From Faecalispora anaeroviscerum (GTDB taxonomy: Bacteria; Bacillota; Clostridia; Oscillospirales; Acutalibacteraceae), in assembly GCF_947568225.1 (NCBI RefSeq), contig NZ_CANOOQ010000001.1, forward strand, positions 1,426,001-1,490,000: a DNA stretch of 64,000 nucleotides, given 5' to 3'. The translations under genes and the position numbers were made by a program. The notes under the pieces were generated by a model, which did no database searches, was not told the origin of the DNA, and saw nothing but the letters and a program-made list of their open reading frames with translations. This document shows positions 56,848-64,000 of this stretch, in pieces. How positions within the stretch are numbered: the first letter of the stretch is position 1; each line of letters starts with the position of its first letter.

Positions 56848-57617
56848 GACTTTATCTCCAGATTCTGGTAATACGCACGCACCTCAGCCATTTTGCCGCA
56901 GCTCATTTTTCCTTCCGGACAACCGCCGCGCACACAAGGCGGGCCGCAGTGAGAGAACAGGTTCGGAGCGACGCCACGCACCAGACGCAGCATCTGGATC
57001 GCGACCTCCTGAATTTCCCACTGGGCGCGGTTGCAGCAGCGGTGAGAAAAGAAATTGTACAGCGACCGGGCGTTCATGGTACAGATCATTTTTGTTTCAC
57101 AGGCGTTTGGCAGCACAAAGCGCGCGTCCTCAATCGCCTTTTTCAGTGCCGCGCGGGCAGCCTCTTCTGGTTTTTTACCCTGCGCGACCATTTGAGCCTG
57201 GTGTTTTTCCTGCAGCAGACGGGTCAGACCCTCATACCGGCGCTGGGCCTCTTCCATCGATTCGATGAATTCCTGTCTGGCCTCGGGGATTTTATCAATC
57301 TCGGGCGGAATCACGTAGCCAAACTGATGCTCCGCTACATACCGCTGACTCTGCACGCTGTAAGACGCAATGCGATGGCGGGTCATCTGCGCCAGAAACG
57401 CGCGGGACACCCCTTCAATCGCAAATGTAAATGATGCATGCTCAATCGGGCTTTCATGCCCGATTTCAGAAAGCATCTCGACAAAACGGGAGGTTTTTTC
57501 CTCCGTCAGGCCGTCCATAATATGTTCCACATCCGCAGCGGAATAGCAGAGCTTTGCGGCGGCTGCCACCGTCTGCTCCGGCTGGGGTGTATAGGCGATC
57601 AACGCTACCTTTGCCAT
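56844..57617 (-). CDS. thyX: Flavin-dependent thymidylate synthase
   Basis: A 257-aa enzyme that makes dTMP from dUMP with methylene-THF and FAD/NADPH. The signature RHRIASYSVQSQRY is at about residues 78-91 (family motif RHRxxSxNxxSxRY, with Asn replaced by Ser). SHRCCNRAQWEIQ near the C-terminus binds nucleotide. No thyA is in the window, so this may be the only thymidylate synthase. Cotranscribed with tmk. Confidence 0.95.
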   Translation of the reverse strand: MAKVALIAYTPQPEQTVAAAAKLCYSAADVEHIMDGLTEEKTSRFVEMLSEIGHESPIEHASFTFAIEGVSRAFLAQMTRHRIASYSVQSQRYVAEHQFGYVIPPEIDKIPEARQEFIESMEEAQRRYEGLTRLLQEKHQAQMVAQGKKPEEAARAALKKAIEDARFVLPNACETKMICTMNARSLYNFFSHRCCNRAQWEIQEVAIQMLRLVRGVAPNLFSHCGPPCVRGGCPEGKMSCGKMAEVRAYYQNLEIKS

Positions 57618-57625
57618 TCTTCTTA

Positions 57626-59311
57626 TTATCCTCCGCTTCTCGCCGAACCGCCCAGAACGGACGGATCCGGCCCTTTGCTCAGTAAAATTACTACATGGGC
57701 GCCGTATTCCAGCGTGTCTCCCTCTTTATGATCCTGGTAACCAACAGCCTGCCCGACCGGGATCTTGTCGTCAAACACATCCCTTTTTGCGGGAGTGAGC
57801 CCCGCCGACGTAACCGCCAAAGAGGCATCTTCCAGGCTCATGCCGCGAATCACGGGCAAAGAGCGCATTTTGGCCCCCTGACTGACGACGACGACAATTT
57901 TCACACCCTGCTGCGCCAGCTCTCCCGCTGTGGGAGACTGGCTGATGATCTTACCCTCAGCCACCGTATCGCTGAATTCCTGGTCAGACACCAGAATGTC
58001 ATAATCCTCGGTGCCAGCACTTTCCGCCGCCAGAACATCGTCATACTTCTTCCCCACCAGATCAGGAACCTGCACGCGTTCCGTTCCGGAAAGATCCGCT
58101 GTGGCCAGGCCGTTCATCAACATTCCGGAATCGGTGGATTCCACAGTTTCTGTCATCGCGGTGGAATCCGCGGCGCTTTTTGCCAGACTGCCAAAGCTTG
58201 GCGGGAACAACCAGAAAATACCGATACAAAGAAAAAGTGCCAAAGAAACCACACCGGAAGTAATTGCCCAGACGATGCCCGGGATGCCCTTTCGGGCAGA
58301 CTCTGGCTCCGAAGCGGCCTCCGGCGGCAGAGGTTCCTCTATTTTCGCCGTAACGGTGGGCGCCGCGGAAAGCTCTGCCCGCAGGCGCTCAAAATGAGGG
58401 GTACGCTTCGACGGCATCACCTGCAAAGCGTTGGCCAGGCCGGTAATTACATACGGCGGCAGGCTTTTCAGCGTACTGGTCGGGATCATCAAACGCGAGT
58501 CTGTTTTGCGGCGCAACGCGTCCTGTGGCAACGCACCGGTCAACGCAAAAAACAGACATGCGGCAAAACCGTACACGTCCGTTGACTCATCCGGCACATA
58601 ATTCATCACATATTGCTCAAGTGCAGCACAGCCCGCCACCAAATCCGGCGGCAGGTCGGTATCCATACGGCGTACGGCGTCTAGCTCAAAATCGGTCAGC
58701 TTCATGCGGCCATCCTGCAAAATCACCAGTGTATCAGGCGAAATGCCAAGGTGGTTTACGCCCTTCGAATGCAGCGTACTCAGTGCAGACAGCACCGGCA
58801 TAAACAGTGGGCGGGCGGCATTCCAGTCGAGGCTGCCGCCGCGGCGCTCCACAAAATAGCGCAGCGTAATGCACTCTTCCCACTCCGCAACCGTATAAGC
58901 TGTTCCGTTTTCTTCAAAAATATCATAAATCTGCTCTATGGCAGAAAGCTGCCGCATGTGAGCCAGCTCACGGGCATCATTTAAAAAGGATGTTTTATAT
59001 TCCTGAAACGTAACTTCGCTGCCGTCTACCACACGCACCGTCTGGCTATTTGGCAGGCGCTCACTCATTGTTTGGGGGAAAAATTCGCGAATCAGTGTTT
59101 TAATATTCAGCACACTGTCGTAGCCGATATACGAAATACCCTCTCCGTTACTTTTCTGGGTCAAACCCGTCACATATCGATTTTGCAGCATGGTTCGCAG
59201 CGGCAGCGCATCCGGCCGCTGCGGCTCATCCGCCGGATGCCCGCAATGAGGACACGGTTCCCCAACGGCTTTTTCCGACATACAGTTCATGCATAGCTCA
59301 AAGTCAGTCAT
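57626..59311 (-). CDS. PASTA-domain pseudokinase with N-terminal zinc ribbon
   Basis: A 561-aa membrane protein. C7, C10, C20 and C23 form a zinc ribbon. Residues 41-300 have a protein kinase fold, but the critical residues are replaced: the ATP-binding Lys of VAIK is Arg (TLIREFFP, R75), the HRD loop is HLGISPDT (187-194), and DFG is DFE (207-209). One membrane helix lies near 344-371 and two PASTA-like repeats outside the cell (about 415-480 and 485-550; VPDLVGKKYDDV, LPVIRGMSLEDA). It probably binds peptidoglycan fragments and signals without kinase activity. First gene of the operon. Confidence 0.85.
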   Translation of the reverse strand: MTDFELCMNCMSEKAVGEPCPHCGHPADEPQRPDALPLRTMLQNRYVTGLTQKSNGEGISYIGYDSVLNIKTLIREFFPQTMSERLPNSQTVRVVDGSEVTFQEYKTSFLNDARELAHMRQLSAIEQIYDIFEENGTAYTVAEWEECITLRYFVERRGGSLDWNAARPLFMPVLSALSTLHSKGVNHLGISPDTLVILQDGRMKLTDFELDAVRRMDTDLPPDLVAGCAALEQYVMNYVPDESTDVYGFAACLFFALTGALPQDALRRKTDSRLMIPTSTLKSLPPYVITGLANALQVMPSKRTPHFERLRAELSAAPTVTAKIEEPLPPEAASEPESARKGIPGIVWAITSGVVSLALFLCIGIFWLFPPSFGSLAKSAADSTAMTETVESTDSGMLMNGLATADLSGTERVQVPDLVGKKYDDVLAAESAGTEDYDILVSDQEFSDTVAEGKIISQSPTAGELAQQGVKIVVVVSQGAKMRSLPVIRGMSLEDASLAVTSAGLTPAKRDVFDDKIPVGQAVGYQDHKEGDTLEYGAHVVILLSKGPDPSVLGGSARSGG

Positions 59312-59349
59312 ACTGGTTCCTCCATAATGCTATTATGGACACACAAAGC

Positions 59350-59398
59350 AGGCGTTATCCCGCCAGTCGCGCCCGCAGCTCTTTAAGGCGGATAACGC
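59350..59398. repeat. Intergenic inverted repeat in the 59312-59718 gap
   Basis: Perfect 10-bp stem GGCGTTATCC/GGATAACGCC, with a further short CGCC/GGCG pairing inside. It lies in the gap between the divergent pseudokinase operon and ppx, just downstream (in leader position) of the pseudokinase promoter at 59466-59495. No T-run, so it may be a leader structure. Beyond it the gap holds the two promoters listed separately. Confidence 0.45.
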
Positions 59399-59465
59399 CG
59401 GGCATTCCGGATCACCCCGGCTGTTTTTCGGGTGAACCCAGACCACCCTATCTTTACATTTAAGA

Positions 59466-59495
59466 AGTATACCACAATCCACCCGCAAAAGGCAA
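59466..59495 (-). promoter_or_regulatory. Promoter of the pseudokinase-thyX-tmk-mltG operon
   Basis: Minus-strand TTGCCT (59490-59495), 18-base spacer, TATACT (59466-59471). It gives a leader of about 150 bases that contains the inverted repeat at 59350-59398. Confidence 0.6.
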
Positions 59496-59568
59496 GACCT
59501 TGCGCCTGGCTCTCATTTTCGGTTCGATGTTTTAAGACATTTTTCGCCGAAATTTAAAAGGAATCGAA

Positions 59569-59597
59569 TTGATATTCGCTTCTTCCTTTGTTATAAT
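59569..59597 (+). promoter_or_regulatory. Sigma-A-type promoter of the ppx-ppk operon
   Basis: TTGATA (59569-59574), 17-base spacer, TATAAT (59592-59597). The start codon of ppx is 122 bases downstream. Confidence 0.8.
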
Positions 59598-59718
59598 AAT
59601 TTAACATAAAAATGAAAAATTCTTTCCTGCCAAAGTCGGTAAGAATTGATTTCATTTTAATTTGTTTACTTATGATTATTATAGCAATATCACTGATGGA
59701 GGATGGAGGGATTGTCTG

Positions 59719-61272
59719 ATGAACCGGAAAAAGGGAGGCAAGGTGGCCGCCGTAATCGACATCAGCTCGAGCATGCTGAAAATGAAGATTGCCCAGCTGC
59801 AAAAGGATGGAATCGTCACGCTTGACCGGCTGGAGTATCCCATCAAAATCGGCTCCGAGGTGTTTCATGGCGGTAAAATCAGCTTTGAAAGCCTTTGGAA
59901 TCTTTCCTCTACCCTGCATGGATACAGCGACGTGATGAAGGAATACGGCGCAGAACAGCAGCGCGTGGTGGCTACCACAGCTCTGCGCGAGGCCAAAAAC
60001 ATCGATTACATCACTGATCAGCTGAAAATTCAAAATGGAATTACCGTACAGGTTCTGGAGGATGACCAGGAAAAAACACTCATCTACTCCGAAATTCTGA
60101 ACTCGATACAGACCATGCCAAACTTCCCGGCCGGCAACACGCTGATTTCATTTATCGGTACCGGCAGCATCGGGCTTTCTATTTTTGATGGTACGAACAT
60201 GATCTTCTCCCAGAACATCTCGATGGGGCCGATGAAGCTGTACAACATGCTCGGCAGCATTCAGGAAAACAGCGGCGATTTTGATACGGTGGTGGAGGAA
60301 TACCTGAACCTGATCGTGCAGCACATTCCGATCCCCGGGCGTCTCAAGAGCATCCGCAACTTGGTGCTGGCCGGCAGTGAAATCGAGCTGATTGCACGTA
60401 TATGCAGCGTTACGCCCGAGCAGGGGCATTATATCATTCAATCGGAGCTGATCGGCCGGCTGCTGCAGGAGGTTCGCGTCATGACGCCGGATTCTCTCGC
60501 CGCCAAGTACGACATATCAGACGCCAGCGCGCAGGTGCTGTACCCGGTGCTGGTAATTTATATGCAGCTTTTACAGCTCACGCACGCTGACCGGGTGATC
60601 TGCCCCAAGGTGGAGCTGTGGGATGCCCTTCTGCGCCAGATGCTGGTGCCGAAAAGCAAGCGGAACTACGAAACCCACGTGATCAACAGTGCGATTTCGT
60701 GCGCGCAGTGGATCGCCGACCGCTACCGCTGCAATCGCGCGCATTCAGACACAGTGCGCCGCTTTTCCTGCCGGATTTTTGACAAGACGAAAAAGATTCA
60801 CGGCATGGACTACAAAAGCAGGCTGATTCTGGAGCTGGCCTGCATTCTGCACGACGCAGGATATTACATCAATTCCAAGGAGCACCTGAACAGCACGTTT
60901 GATCTCGTCAAAAATATCGACATTTATGGCCTGACCGACCGTGAAGTGCTCATCATCGCGTTTTTATCGAGCTATGACGAATACCGCGTGCCCAGCGACG
61001 ACGACCCGGAATTTAACCGCCTTGACAAGCAGACCCGCCTGATGATTTCAAAGCTTGTGGCGATTTTCCGCCTTTCAAACGCGCTGGACAAATCGCAAGC
61101 GCAGAAGCTTGCGGATATTACAATCAAGCTGGAACGCGACCGGCTTGTGATCACGGGCAGCAGCGACGGGAACCTGACGCTGGAAAAATGGGCGTTCGAT
61201 CTGTGCGCGCCGTTTTTTCAGGAGGTATTCGGGATTCATCCCGTACTGAACATTAAAACACTGATGCTGTAA
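59719..61272 (+). CDS. ppx: Exopolyphosphatase / GppA-type phosphatase with C-terminal HD domain
   Basis: Start at 59719 with GGAGGG upstream, 517 aa. Residues 10-300 have the ASKHA fold: VAAVIDISSSMLKMKI as phosphate 1 motif, TTALREAKN, and SFIGTGSIGLSIFD as phosphate 2 motif. The usual G-S-N of the first motif is DISSSM here, so the catalytic pocket is not classical. The C-terminal third has an HD-type helical domain (RAHSDTVRRFS, LACILHDAGYYIN). It should remove phosphate from polyphosphate or ppGpp-type alarmones. Followed 16 bases later by ppk. Confidence 0.9.
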   Translation: MNRKKGGKVAAVIDISSSMLKMKIAQLQKDGIVTLDRLEYPIKIGSEVFHGGKISFESLWNLSSTLHGYSDVMKEYGAEQQRVVATTALREAKNIDYITDQLKIQNGITVQVLEDDQEKTLIYSEILNSIQTMPNFPAGNTLISFIGTGSIGLSIFDGTNMIFSQNISMGPMKLYNMLGSIQENSGDFDTVVEEYLNLIVQHIPIPGRLKSIRNLVLAGSEIELIARICSVTPEQGHYIIQSELIGRLLQEVRVMTPDSLAAKYDISDASAQVLYPVLVIYMQLLQLTHADRVICPKVELWDALLRQMLVPKSKRNYETHVINSAISCAQWIADRYRCNRAHSDTVRRFSCRIFDKTKKIHGMDYKSRLILELACILHDAGYYINSKEHLNSTFDLVKNIDIYGLTDREVLIIAFLSSYDEYRVPSDDDPEFNRLDKQTRLMISKLVAIFRLSNALDKSQAQKLADITIKLERDRLVITGSSDGNLTLEKWAFDLCAPFFQEVFGIHPVLNIKTLML

Positions 61273-61288
61273 GAAAGGGGGAAACACC

Positions 61289-63406
61289 ATGGGTGAGAAC
61301 AAGCAGCTCCCTTTTATTAACCGGGAACTGAGCTGGATGGACTTTAACTGGCGCGTTCTGGAGGAAGCCTTCGAGAAGGAAAATCCTGTGATGGAGCGAC
61401 TGCGGTTTTTGGGGATCACCTCTTCCAATCTGGATGAGTTTTTCATGGTGCGCGTGGCGGGCGTCAAGGCTCAGGTGCATTCGGGCTATAAAACGCCCGA
61501 TCTCTCCGGTCTTACGCCGGATGAGCTTATGATTCGCCTCACACGCAAAATCCGTGCGTTTACCGAGCAGCAGTATTCTGCCCTGCACCGCTCCATCCTG
61601 CCGGCCCTGCGCAAGGAAAACATCTTTTTTTGTGCGCCGGGTGATCTGAGTGATGCGCAGAAAAATTTTCTTTCGGAATATTTTAGCAAGGTGCTGTTCC
61701 CGGTTTTGACGCCTTTGGCGGTAGATCGCAGCCGACCGTTCCCCATGCTCTCAAACAAGAGCTTGAATCTGGCAGTCCGCCTGAAGGGTGAAGAGGAAGC
61801 CTTGTTCGCAGTCGTGCAGGTACCGTCGATTCTGTCACGCTTTCTGCTGGTTCCGGATGCCGAGCGAAATAATTATGTGCTGCTGGAGAATATTATCTCT
61901 TATAAAATTAATGATTTGTTCGGTATGCACCACATTGAGGCTTGCTCGCCCTTCCGCCTGACGAGAAACTCTGATCTGGAAATCGACGAGGACGCCGAAG
62001 ATCTTCTGACTGAGGTGCAGAAATCCATTAAAAAGCGCAAGCGCGGGCGGCCCGTGCGGCTGGAGCTATTGCAGAACTGCGACCCTGAGATTAAGGATTT
62101 TCTCGTGGAAATGCTAGACCTAAAGCCAAATGACCTGTTCGAGGTTCCCGGGCCGATCGATCTGACCTATTTGACGAAATTCGCATCCCTGCCGGGGTAC
62201 GATTCTCTGTGCTTTGACCCGATTAAACCCGTGTACCCCCCCGCGGCCTTCTGGGGCTACGAGGATATTTTCGAAGCCATCCGCGAAAAAGACCGAATGG
62301 TGCATCACCCATACGAAAGCTTTCAGTGCGTGGTTGATTTTGTCAGACGCGCCGCGGACGATGCAGATGTGCTGGCCATCAAGCAGACCCTGTACCGCGT
62401 CAGTGGCCACTCCCCCATTATTGGGGCCCTGATCCGCGCGGCGGAAAACGGCAAGCAGGTGACGGTGCTAGTGGAGCTGAAAGCCCGCTTTGACGAAGAA
62501 AATAACATCAACTGGGCGAAAAAGCTGGAGCAAGCCGGCTGCCACGTCATCTACGGTCTTGCGGGCCTGAAAACCCACTGCAAGATTTTGCTGGTGGTGC
62601 GACGTGAGGAGGACGGAATCCGCCGGTATGTTCACATGGGAACCGGCAACTATAACGACTCCACTGCAAAAATTTACACCGATATCGGCGTGTTCACCTG
62701 CCGTGAACCATACGGCATCGATGCTTCATCGCTGTTTAACGTGCTTACCGGCTATTCGCGCCCGCCGGAATACCGCAAATTTGTAGTGGCGCCGCAGGGA
62801 ATGCGAAGCTTTTTTGAGCGCATGATCCGACGCGAAACCGAAAACGCAAAAAAAGGTCTGCCCAGCGGCATCACCATAAAGGTAAACGCTTTGATCGACC
62901 CGCAAATCATCGGTCTTCTGTACGAAGCGTCACAGGCGGGCGTACCAATTCACCTGATCGTGCGCGGCATGTGCAGCCTGATTCCCCGGCTGCCGGGGCT
63001 GAGCGAAACAATTACCGTGCAGAGCATAGTCGGTCAGCTTTTGGAGCACAGCCGTATATTCGCCTTTCAAAACGGGGGCGACCCAAAAATTTATATGGGC
63101 AGCGCCGACTGGATGCCTCGCAATTTGGATCGCCGGGTAGAGCTTGTCTTCCCCATTGAGGGCGAGGAACTGAAGAAGCGTGGGTTTGAAATTTTGGAAA
63201 TCCTGCGCAGCGACAATGTGAACACTCGCATGATGCAGCCGGATACCACCTACCTGCACAGTAATCGGCGCGGCAAGGCTGCTGTGAATTGTCAGTCTTT
63301 CTTCTCCACCATGGCGAGAAAGAGCCTGACGGAACTGAAAAAATCGGAGGAAAGCAAGCTGATGGAACCAATCCGCGATGCGGATAAGGCAAAACGGCTG
63401 AAATAA
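61289..63406 (+). CDS. ppk: Polyphosphate kinase 1
   Basis: A 705-aa enzyme that makes polyphosphate from ATP. N-terminal FINRELSWMDFNWRVLEEA is the ATP-adenine-binding domain, HHPYESFQCVVDFVRRAADD starts the catalytic part (core PYESFQCVVDFVRRAA), H430 in GLKTHCKILLV is the phospho-acceptor, and HMGTGNYNDSTAKIYTDIG follows. Complete by length compared with the usual 690-720 aa. Paired with ppx, so synthesis and breakdown are in one operon. Confidence 0.96.
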   Translation: MGENKQLPFINRELSWMDFNWRVLEEAFEKENPVMERLRFLGITSSNLDEFFMVRVAGVKAQVHSGYKTPDLSGLTPDELMIRLTRKIRAFTEQQYSALHRSILPALRKENIFFCAPGDLSDAQKNFLSEYFSKVLFPVLTPLAVDRSRPFPMLSNKSLNLAVRLKGEEEALFAVVQVPSILSRFLLVPDAERNNYVLLENIISYKINDLFGMHHIEACSPFRLTRNSDLEIDEDAEDLLTEVQKSIKKRKRGRPVRLELLQNCDPEIKDFLVEMLDLKPNDLFEVPGPIDLTYLTKFASLPGYDSLCFDPIKPVYPPAAFWGYEDIFEAIREKDRMVHHPYESFQCVVDFVRRAADDADVLAIKQTLYRVSGHSPIIGALIRAAENGKQVTVLVELKARFDEENNINWAKKLEQAGCHVIYGLAGLKTHCKILLVVRREEDGIRRYVHMGTGNYNDSTAKIYTDIGVFTCREPYGIDASSLFNVLTGYSRPPEYRKFVVAPQGMRSFFERMIRRETENAKKGLPSGITIKVNALIDPQIIGLLYEASQAGVPIHLIVRGMCSLIPRLPGLSETITVQSIVGQLLEHSRIFAFQNGGDPKIYMGSADWMPRNLDRRVELVFPIEGEELKKRGFEILEILRSDNVNTRMMQPDTTYLHSNRRGKAAVNCQSFFSTMARKSLTELKKSEESKLMEPIRDADKAKRLK

Positions 63407-63425
63407 CGGAAAGGGGCGCACAACG

Positions 63426-64000
63426 ATGAGAGTTGGAATTTTGACCAGCGGAGGCGACTGCCAAGGGCTGAATGCTGCGATTCGCGCCGTAGGAAAAGCA
63501 CTTTACGAAAAATTTGAGGAAGACATCACCATAGTCGGTATTCGCGACGGTTACCGCGGCCTGATCGACGGAGATTACTGGGAGATGGGCCCTCGCGATT
63601 TTTCCGGCATTTTAACGCTGGGCGGCACGATTCTCGGCACTTCGCGCCAGCCGTTTAAAGAGATTCGCGGCCCGGAGGGCAGTCAAAGCGAAAAGGTGGA
63701 GCAGATGAAGCGGAACTATAAACGCTTAAAGCTCGACTGCATCGTCATTCTGGGCGGCAACGGCACGCACAAGACCGCGAACCTGCTCAGCGGAGAGGGC
63801 CTGAATGTCATCACGCTGCCAAAGACCATAGACAACGATCTTTGGAACACGGAAATGACTTTCGGCTTTTCCAGTGCAGTGGAGATTGCCTCGATGGTGA
63901 TTGACTCCATTCATAGCACAGCCACATCGCACGGGCGTGTGTTTATAGTCGAGCTGATGGGCCATAAGGTGGGCTGGCTGACGCTGCACGCGGGCATCGC
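63426..64000 (+). CDS. 6-phosphofructokinase, N-terminal part (runs off right edge)
   Basis: The first 191 residues are in the window. MRVGILTSGGDCQGLNAAIR is the nucleotide-binding start, CIVILGGNGTHKTANLL replaces the usual GGDGS, and LPKTIDNDLWNTEMTFGF has a Lys before TIDND. Gly at the 104-type position suggests ATP use, while the Lys is also found in PPi-using and group III enzymes, and Asn replaces the Mg-binding Asp. The start is 19 bases after ppk and may be cotranscribed. Confidence 0.9.
   Translation, partial: MRVGILTSGGDCQGLNAAIRAVGKALYEKFEEDITIVGIRDGYRGLIDGDYWEMGPRDFSGILTLGGTILGTSRQPFKEIRGPEGSQSEKVEQMKRNYKRLKLDCIVILGGNGTHKTANLLSGEGLNVITLPKTIDNDLWNTEMTFGFSSAVEIASMVIDSIHSTATSHGRVFIVELMGHKVGWLTLHAGI

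Overview
The window comes from a low-to-moderate GC Gram-positive bacterium, most likely of the class Clostridia (Oscillospirales/Ruminococcaceae-like; this is inferred from gene content and codon style, not from a search). It has three parts. (1) Positions 1 to about 5,750 hold the end of an older mobile element, probably an integrative conjugative element (ICE). All its genes lie on the minus strand: a YodL-like protein, two AbrB-fold proteins, a D12-class adenine methyltransferase, an ArdA-type antirestriction protein, and small accessory genes, one of them interrupted by an in-frame amber codon. (2) Positions 5,754 to 46,022 hold an apparently intact siphovirus-type prophage of about 40.3 kb, bounded by a 28-bp direct repeat equal to the 3' end of a tRNA-Pro(CGG) gene. 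(3) From about 46,000 to the right edge the sequence is chromosomal: tRNA-Pro and tRNA-Gln, two flavoprotein genes, a diguanylate cyclase, a nine-gene minus-strand operon, a ppx-ppk polyphosphate operon and the start of 6-phosphofructokinase.

The prophage reads from right to left. Next to attR are the tyrosine integrase and the genes probably expressed in the lysogen, on the plus strand: a small XRE repressor, a membrane protein and a secreted protein. Three operator-like sites separate the repressor from the leftward early genes. The early genes are small HTH proteins, an AbrB-type regulator, a Rad50/SbcC-like ATPase with a zinc hook, a large acidic protein, an MBL-fold hydrolase, a replisome organizer with iterons inside its gene, a J-domain protein, RusA, a Lar-like protein and a late regulator. 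Then come TerS/TerL, an SPP1-type portal, minor capsid protein, scaffold, major capsid protein, connectors, tail tube, a tail assembly chaperone pair that looks frameshift-fused, tape measure, tail tip proteins, XkdX, GH25 endolysin and holin.

Cargo sits at three places. Between attL and the lysis module are three exported proteins: a BspA-like leucine-rich-repeat protein, a lipoprotein and a papain-fold (C39-like) protease. Between the repressor and integrase is a second secreted protein whose Ig-like domain resembles the C-terminus of the leucine-rich-repeat protein at the other end. Between the small terminase and the late regulator lies an AT-rich two-gene unit with its own promoter and terminator: a soluble protein of about 303 aa followed by a four-helix membrane protein of about 181 aa. 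Its architecture and local motifs recall the lambda RexA/RexB exclusion system, and it is the best candidate here for a little-described phage-defence system.

In the chromosomal part, thyX and tmk are adjacent and cover dTMP synthesis and phosphorylation. They sit in an overlapping operon with 5-formyltetrahydrofolate cyclo-ligase, mltG, a U32-family gene, and, first in the operon, a PASTA-containing protein kinase homologue whose catalytic residues are all replaced.
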